This document shows positions 60,064 through 64,000 of a stretch of 64,000 bases of DNA, one piece after another. This stretch comes from Pseudacidovorax intermedius (GTDB lineage Bacteria > Pseudomonadota > Gammaproteobacteria > Burkholderiales > Burkholderiaceae_C): positions 26,069 to 90,068 of the forward strand of contig NZ_LDSL01000096.1 in assembly GCF_001476815.1 (NCBI RefSeq), written 5' to 3'. Numbering within the stretch: position 1 is the first letter of the stretch; each line of letters begins with the position of its first letter. The notes below the pieces were generated by a model, which was given only the letters and a program-made list of their open reading frames with translations, ran no database searches and was not told the DNA's origin. The position numbers and the translations under genes were made by a program.

Positions 60064-63000
60064 TCATGGCCGGCCTGCCCTGGCGGTTCTTGCCGGCGGC
60101 GGCGCGCACAGCCCCGCATAGAGCCGCGCATCCAGCGGATTGAATTCGCCGCTGGCCGTGACGCCCAGCCGCAGCGCGGCACCCTCGGCGCCCAGTTCCA
60201 GCACCAGCTGGGACGGGTCGGCACCGCTCCAGATGCGGGCATCGCGCGCCAGCTGCAGCAGCGCCCAGGGGCCGCTGTAGCGCCGCAGCACCGGTGGGCC
60301 CAGCACGGGGCGCAGTTCCAGTTCCACCTCGCGGCTGCCGGAGGGGCCCGGCCAGCGCACCGCCGTCTCGGTCACGGCGCCGTGCGAATAGCGCCATTCC
60401 TGGCCGCCCACCATGAGGCGCGCCTCCAGCAGGCTGCTGTCGAGGAAGAGCGGCTGCAGCCGCAGCTCGAGCCCGGCCGGCCCGCCGGGGAACCACGCCC
60501 GCGTGAGCCGGGTGGCGCGCTGCAGCCATTGCAGCTCGGCCGTGGTGCGCGCGTCGGCCTGCACCTGCTGCGGCAGTCGCAGCCGCCATTGCCGGCCCGA
60601 GGTGTCGATCAGTTCGGCGGAGGCCTCCACCGTGCGCGCCACCCGGCCCTGCGGCGACAGGTCCTCGACGAAGGACTCCCACGGCAGTTCGGCGGTGGCG
60701 TCCCAGCGCAGCGGGAAGGACGGGTCGAGGCGGCAGGCGCGCCAGGTGTCGATGGCCTCCAGGTCCAGCGCCAGCTTCTGCGCCTGCTCCTGGTGCACCT
60801 GCTGGCCGGTGGAGACGGCGATGGCGTTGACCAGCTGCCGCAGCGGTGCCGGCAGGCGCTGGGCCTGCACGCGCAGCATGCTCAGGCTGGTGGAGGGCGG
60901 CGTGCGGCTGCCGAATTCCTCGGCCGCCTGCTTCTGCGTGAGGTAGCGGCCCAGGGCCTGGATGGTCTGCAGCAGCCGCTCGCGGGCGGGCGACTTGCCC
61001 TGCACGTCGGCGAAGTAGCTGCGCAAGAGGCCGAAGTTCTGCGCCAGCGCGAAGGCCGGGTCGTTCAGCGGCAGCGGTGCGCGCGGCGTGCTGCGCCAGC
61101 CCAGCTCGTACTGCAGGCGTGCCCAGTCCTGCGCGGCGCGTTGTCGCAGCCGCCACCACAGGCTGAGGTTCTTGCGCGGCGGCAGCGGCATGCGCTGTTC
61201 GAGCACGTCCAGCAGCTGGATGAAGGGCGAGGTGTCGCTGCCGAAGACCTGCGCCCGTTCCGCCGCCTCGGCCAGGCCCTGCACCGGGGCCAGCGTGGTC
61301 CTGTCGAAGAGGCCTTCCCAGGCGGCGGCGGCCTCGCGCACGTAGCGCACGCGCAGCCGGTCGGCCAGGGCCTCGAGTTCGTGCCGGGGCAGGGCCTGGG
61401 GCTCGTCCATGACGGCGGCGTACTCGCGCGCCCAGGCCTCGTAGCGGCCGGTGGCGGCGTGGTAGCCCAGGCGCAGGCCTTCGCCGGTGTAGAGCCAGGG
61501 CACCGACGGGCCGGCGGCGAACCAGCTGGCGGCGGGGCCGAGCGCGCCGGCCAGTTCGAAGTCGTGGGCATCGGCCGGGCCGACCTCGTGGCTCAGGCCC
61601 TGCCAGACGCGCTCTTCCAGCGACCAGTGCGCCGCGCCGCGCAGTTGCGCGCGCCAGGTCCCGGTGTCGCTGCCCGGGCCGTCCGCGCCGGCCGTGGTGG
61701 CGGCCATCGCCGCCGGCAGCCGGGCGGCCTGCAGCAGCAGGTGGGCGGCCGCATCGGCCTGTTCGGGCGTGGCGTCGCAGGCCAGCAGGGCGCTGCGCAG
61801 GCCGGCTTCGTCCGGGGCCAGCCGTCCCTGCAGCATCAGGGCGGTGGCCAGGCTGCGGTAGAGGTCGGCCGGCGCGGGCGCGGCGGCCGGGCGGGGGGGT
61901 GTCCGGGCGGCCAGGCACTGGCGGTTCCAGGCCAGCAGGCCGGGCTGCAGCCGCTGGCGCCACAGCTGCGCGGCCAGCGCGGCCATGCGCGCGGCGGCAG
62001 GCTCGGGCAATGCCTCGCCCGTGTCGGCCTGTGCGGTGGACTGCAGGCCGTCTACCGCGGCGGCCAGGGCCAGCGCCTGCTCGCCCTGGGCCTGGCCGCC
62101 GGCCGCGCCGGCTGCGGCGGCCTCGCCGGCCAGGGCCCGGATCTCGGGCAGGCGGGCCCGCCAGTGCTGCAGCGCCAGGCCATGGTCGGCCGGGCGCAGC
62201 CACGACACCTGCAGCGCCAGCGCCGCCACCGCGGCGGCCACGGCGAGCAGGCCCAGGCCATGCACCAGCGCCCAGACCGCGGTGCGGCGCAGCGGCGGGC
62301 GGTCGGCGGCGATGGCGCCCAGCAGGCCGTCCAGGCCGATGCAGGCATGCTCGCCGGCCCAGCACCAGAACACGGCGCGCGGCCGGGCCACGGCGAAGGC
62401 ACCGTCGCCGCCGGCCATCTGGCGCAGGGCCACCGGCGCGGCGGCGGCTTGGTCGGTGCAGCGGTGCAGCAGGGCCAGGCGGGCCTGGGCCGCGTCGGCA
62501 TTGGCCTCGGGGCTGCGCACGGCAGCCTGCAGCAGCTGGCGCAGCCGGGCGACGAGCGGTTGCCAGCTGCGCGCATCGAGCGGCGCGCGCAGCGGCAGGA
62601 TGAAGCCGCGCGGCAGCGCCTCGGTGCCGCCGGTCCAGGCGGGCTGCAGGTCGGCGCCGCCCTCGTTCCACAGCAGCAGCCAGAGCGCGGACTGCCGGCG
62701 GCTGCGGCGGCGCAGGCCGGCCAGTTGCACGCGGGCCTCGTCGAGCAGGGCGGGGCGCGCGCTGCGGCCGGGCAGTTCCGTGCCGGCATCGAGCAGCCAC
62801 AGCACGGTGCGCACGGCGCGGCGCCAGCGCAGTACCGGGGCCCAGGCGGCCAGCGCCTGCGGCGGCAGCACCAGCCAGCAGCGCCCGCCGGACCAGAAGC
62901 CGTCGCCTGCCTCGGGATGGCCGATGGCGCCGTCCATGTCGCCGGGCCACAGGCGCTGCAGGGCCTGGGCCTTGCCGGGCTCGGCCACCACGAGCACGTC

Positions 63001-63357
63001 GGGGGCGAAGCCCGGCCAGCGCCGCCGCAGCCACAGCCGCGCCTGCGCGCGCCAGCCGGTGCCGCGCGGGGCGTTGGCCTGCAGGTGGGCCAGCAGGTCG
63101 GTGCAGGCCGCGCGCGGTGCATCGGCCGCCGGCGCGCGCTGCAGGCCGCCGAGCTGCCGCCAGGACCAGGCCAGGGCCCCACCCAGCAGCGGCAGCAGGA
63201 AGAGCAGCGGGATCGCCGCGATCAGCGCCAGCCGGGTGCCGGCCGGGTCCAGCGGCCGGCTGTCGCCGATGCGCAGTTCCGGGCCGCCCCACCAGACGAG
63301 CGCCGCCAGCAGCAGGGCGGCCAGCAGCCAGAGCAGGACTCGCAGCCAGCGCATCAT
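60064..63357 (-). CDS. tssM: type VI secretion membrane complex protein TssM (IcmF)
   Basis: This 1097-aa protein has two N-terminal helices (about 4-21 and 45-63), a cytoplasmic part, a third helix near residue 365 (GLGLLAVAAAVAALALQVSW) and a large periplasmic region ending in the IcmF C-terminal domain (WRLRLPQQVQADARTTAELQ; ARIWSGADPSQLVLELG). TssM links TssL in the inner membrane to TssJ. The usual Walker A near residue 120 is degenerate here (VVAEPGKAQAL), so NTP binding is doubtful. It overlaps tssL by 4 bases. Confidence 0.88.
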   Translation of the reverse strand: MMRWLRVLLWLLAALLLAALVWWGGPELRIGDSRPLDPAGTRLALIAAIPLLFLLPLLGGALAWSWRQLGGLQRAPAADAPRAACTDLLAHLQANAPRGTGWRAQARLWLRRRWPGFAPDVLVVAEPGKAQALQRLWPGDMDGAIGHPEAGDGFWSGGRCWLVLPPQALAAWAPVLRWRRAVRTVLWLLDAGTELPGRSARPALLDEARVQLAGLRRRSRRQSALWLLLWNEGGADLQPAWTGGTEALPRGFILPLRAPLDARSWQPLVARLRQLLQAAVRSPEANADAAQARLALLHRCTDQAAAAPVALRQMAGGDGAFAVARPRAVFWCWAGEHACIGLDGLLGAIAADRPPLRRTAVWALVHGLGLLAVAAAVAALALQVSWLRPADHGLALQHWRARLPEIRALAGEAAAAGAAGGQAQGEQALALAAAVDGLQSTAQADTGEALPEPAAARMAALAAQLWRQRLQPGLLAWNRQCLAARTPPRPAAAPAPADLYRSLATALMLQGRLAPDEAGLRSALLACDATPEQADAAAHLLLQAARLPAAMAATTAGADGPGSDTGTWRAQLRGAAHWSLEERVWQGLSHEVGPADAHDFELAGALGPAASWFAAGPSVPWLYTGEGLRLGYHAATGRYEAWAREYAAVMDEPQALPRHELEALADRLRVRYVREAAAAWEGLFDRTTLAPVQGLAEAAERAQVFGSDTSPFIQLLDVLEQRMPLPPRKNLSLWWRLRQRAAQDWARLQYELGWRSTPRAPLPLNDPAFALAQNFGLLRSYFADVQGKSPARERLLQTIQALGRYLTQKQAAEEFGSRTPPSTSLSMLRVQAQRLPAPLRQLVNAIAVSTGQQVHQEQAQKLALDLEAIDTWRACRLDPSFPLRWDATAELPWESFVEDLSPQGRVARTVEASAELIDTSGRQWRLRLPQQVQADARTTAELQWLQRATRLTRAWFPGGPAGLELRLQPLFLDSSLLEARLMVGGQEWRYSHGAVTETAVRWPGPSGSREVELELRPVLGPPVLRRYSGPWALLQLARDARIWSGADPSQLVLELGAEGAALRLGVTASGEFNPLDARLYAGLCAPPPARTARAGRP

Positions 63358-64000
63358 GGCCGGCTCCCGGGGGTGCCGTCCGCGGCCAGGGCCTGGGCCG
63401 CGTCGCGGGCGGCGGCCAGCCACTGGGCCTCCAACTGCCGCTGGGTGGCGGCATGCAGCCCGGCCACGGCCAGCAGCACGGCCGCGGCGAGGCCCACGCC
63501 CAGCCAGCGGCGGGACGGGCGCGCATGCCGGGTGGCCAGGGCCATCATCTCGGCCGGTCCGGGCGCCTGCGCGGCGGCGTCGCCGAGTTCGGCCTGCAGG
63601 CGCGTGCGCAGCTGGTGCAGCGCCTGCTCGCCACCGGGCGCCAGCGCATGCACGCCGCGCATGCCCAGGGCGATGGCCAGGTCGTACAGCGCCAGCAGCG
63701 GCTTGCGGTGGGGCTGGCGGCGCGCGGCGTCGGGCGCCAGCAGTTCGTCCAGCAGGGCCCAGCAGCGCTGGCCGCCGTGGGCGTCGGCATGGTGGTAGAC
63801 GAGCAGGCTCTCCAGCGTCCAGTTCAGGCCCATGCGTCGGGTCAGCAGCTCGTCGGCCAGCGTGCACAGCAGGTAGCTGGCGCCGGTGACGGCCTCGGGG
63901 CTGCCGCACAGGCGCAGGGCGTTGCGCTCGAAGGCGCGCAGCTGGCCGATGAGCCGCCGCGCGACGTCGCCCGCTTCGCCCGCGGCGGCATCGCTGGCGG
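63354..64000 (-). CDS. tssL: type VI secretion protein TssL (DotU family), partial at window edge
   Basis: The gene enters from the right edge; 215 codons are visible. DotU features are LRAFERNALRLCG, the LCTLADELL segment, NWTLESLLVYHHADAHGGQR and the single C-terminal helix (WLGVGLAAAVLLAVAGLHAA). A short periplasmic tail follows. It is the TssM partner in the inner-membrane complex; the N-terminus is outside the window. The T6SS cluster continues to the right. Confidence 0.87.
   Translation of the reverse strand, partial: ASDAAAGEAGDVARRLIGQLRAFERNALRLCGSPEAVTGASYLLCTLADELLTRRMGLNWTLESLLVYHHADAHGGQRCWALLDELLAPDAARRQPHRKPLLALYDLAIALGMRGVHALAPGGEQALHQLRTRLQAELGDAAAQAPGPAEMMALATRHARPSRRWLGVGLAAAVLLAVAGLHAATQRQLEAQWLAAARDAAQALAADGTPGSRP

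Noticed and set aside
60382..63798. Plus-strand open frame of more than 1,000 codons opposite tssM
   Set aside because: Low-complexity Gly/Gln/Arg-rich translation without motifs; the opposite strand encodes TssM.
1..64000. CRISPR arrays, rRNA or complete tRNA genes
   Set aside because: No regularly spaced repeats, rRNA signatures or full cloverleaf sequences were seen on reading both strands.

Overview
The window looks like chromosome from a high-GC betaproteobacterium of the order Burkholderiales. Orphan Bug/TctC-type binding proteins, several acyl-CoA catabolic genes and a type VI secretion locus all fit that order; genus cannot be set from sequence reading alone. It divides into an accessory mosaic (about 1-43,970) and a more uniform, very GC-rich, densely packed part (about 44,055-64,000).

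Region A (1-2,240) holds the C-terminal part of an SRAP/YedK-like protein, a probably broken membrane-protein gene, and a GntR/UTRA regulator. Region B (2,377-18,235) is a beta-oxidation-like catabolon read from one divergent promoter at about 7,800. The minus arm encodes a thiolase, a fused hydratase/3-hydroxyacyl-CoA dehydrogenase and two TctC proteins. The plus arm encodes two crotonases, a class III CoA-transferase, an acyl-CoA dehydrogenase (ACAD) pair, a thiolase-like protein with its DUF35 partner, a third crotonase, a second ACAD pair and a cupin dioxygenase. Paired ACADs plus a Cys-less thiolase and DUF35 resemble side-chain degradation of steroid-like or ring-bearing acids (family knowledge; the substrate here is unknown).

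Region C (18,529-27,188) is a plasmid/ICE-like DNA-metabolism module: a J-domain protein, small envelope proteins, an XRE regulator, a 321-aa conserved element protein, a YqaJ exonuclease, DUF932 and a zinc-ribbon/glycine-zipper protein. Several of these genes are preceded by GC-rich hairpins. An IS30-like scrap lies on its left and a truncated IS5-type transposase on its right. No integrase or conjugation genes are in the window.

Region D (27,192-42,355) is a second catabolon for an aromatic acid. It encodes a CoA ligase, a second thiolase-like/DUF35 pair, a dienelactone hydrolase-SnoaL fusion, a flavin reductase-like protein, a gentisate-dioxygenase-like cupin, an FAA hydrolase, a nitrilase, a maleate-isomerase-like protein, a TctC protein, a Rieske oxygenase (alpha, beta, reductase), a V4R protein, an FCD-type GntR regulator and an SDR. 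Three near-identical sites, GMATACRGTATAY, lie at the three transcription starts and probably define the regulon of the FCD regulator. The lower steps can be read as gentisate to maleylpyruvate to maleate plus pyruvate, then maleate to fumarate. Remnants of IS3, IS1182 and IS481 elements end the accessory part (42,355-43,586), followed by a tRNA-3'-end-like sequence and a strong terminator.

Region E (44,055-64,000) is probably native chromosome: a GNAT acetyltransferase, a haem-oxygenase-fold metalloenzyme, a family 2 glycosyltransferase with C-terminal repeats, an amidohydrolase with a divergent LysR, two cytochromes c, a nucleotide-sugar epimerase, a tightly coupled six-gene envelope-glycan operon (PAP2, flippase-like, GT2, GT39/ArnT-like, a frameshifted PAP2, prolyl 4-hydroxylase-like) and the start of a T6SS cluster (tssL, tssM).
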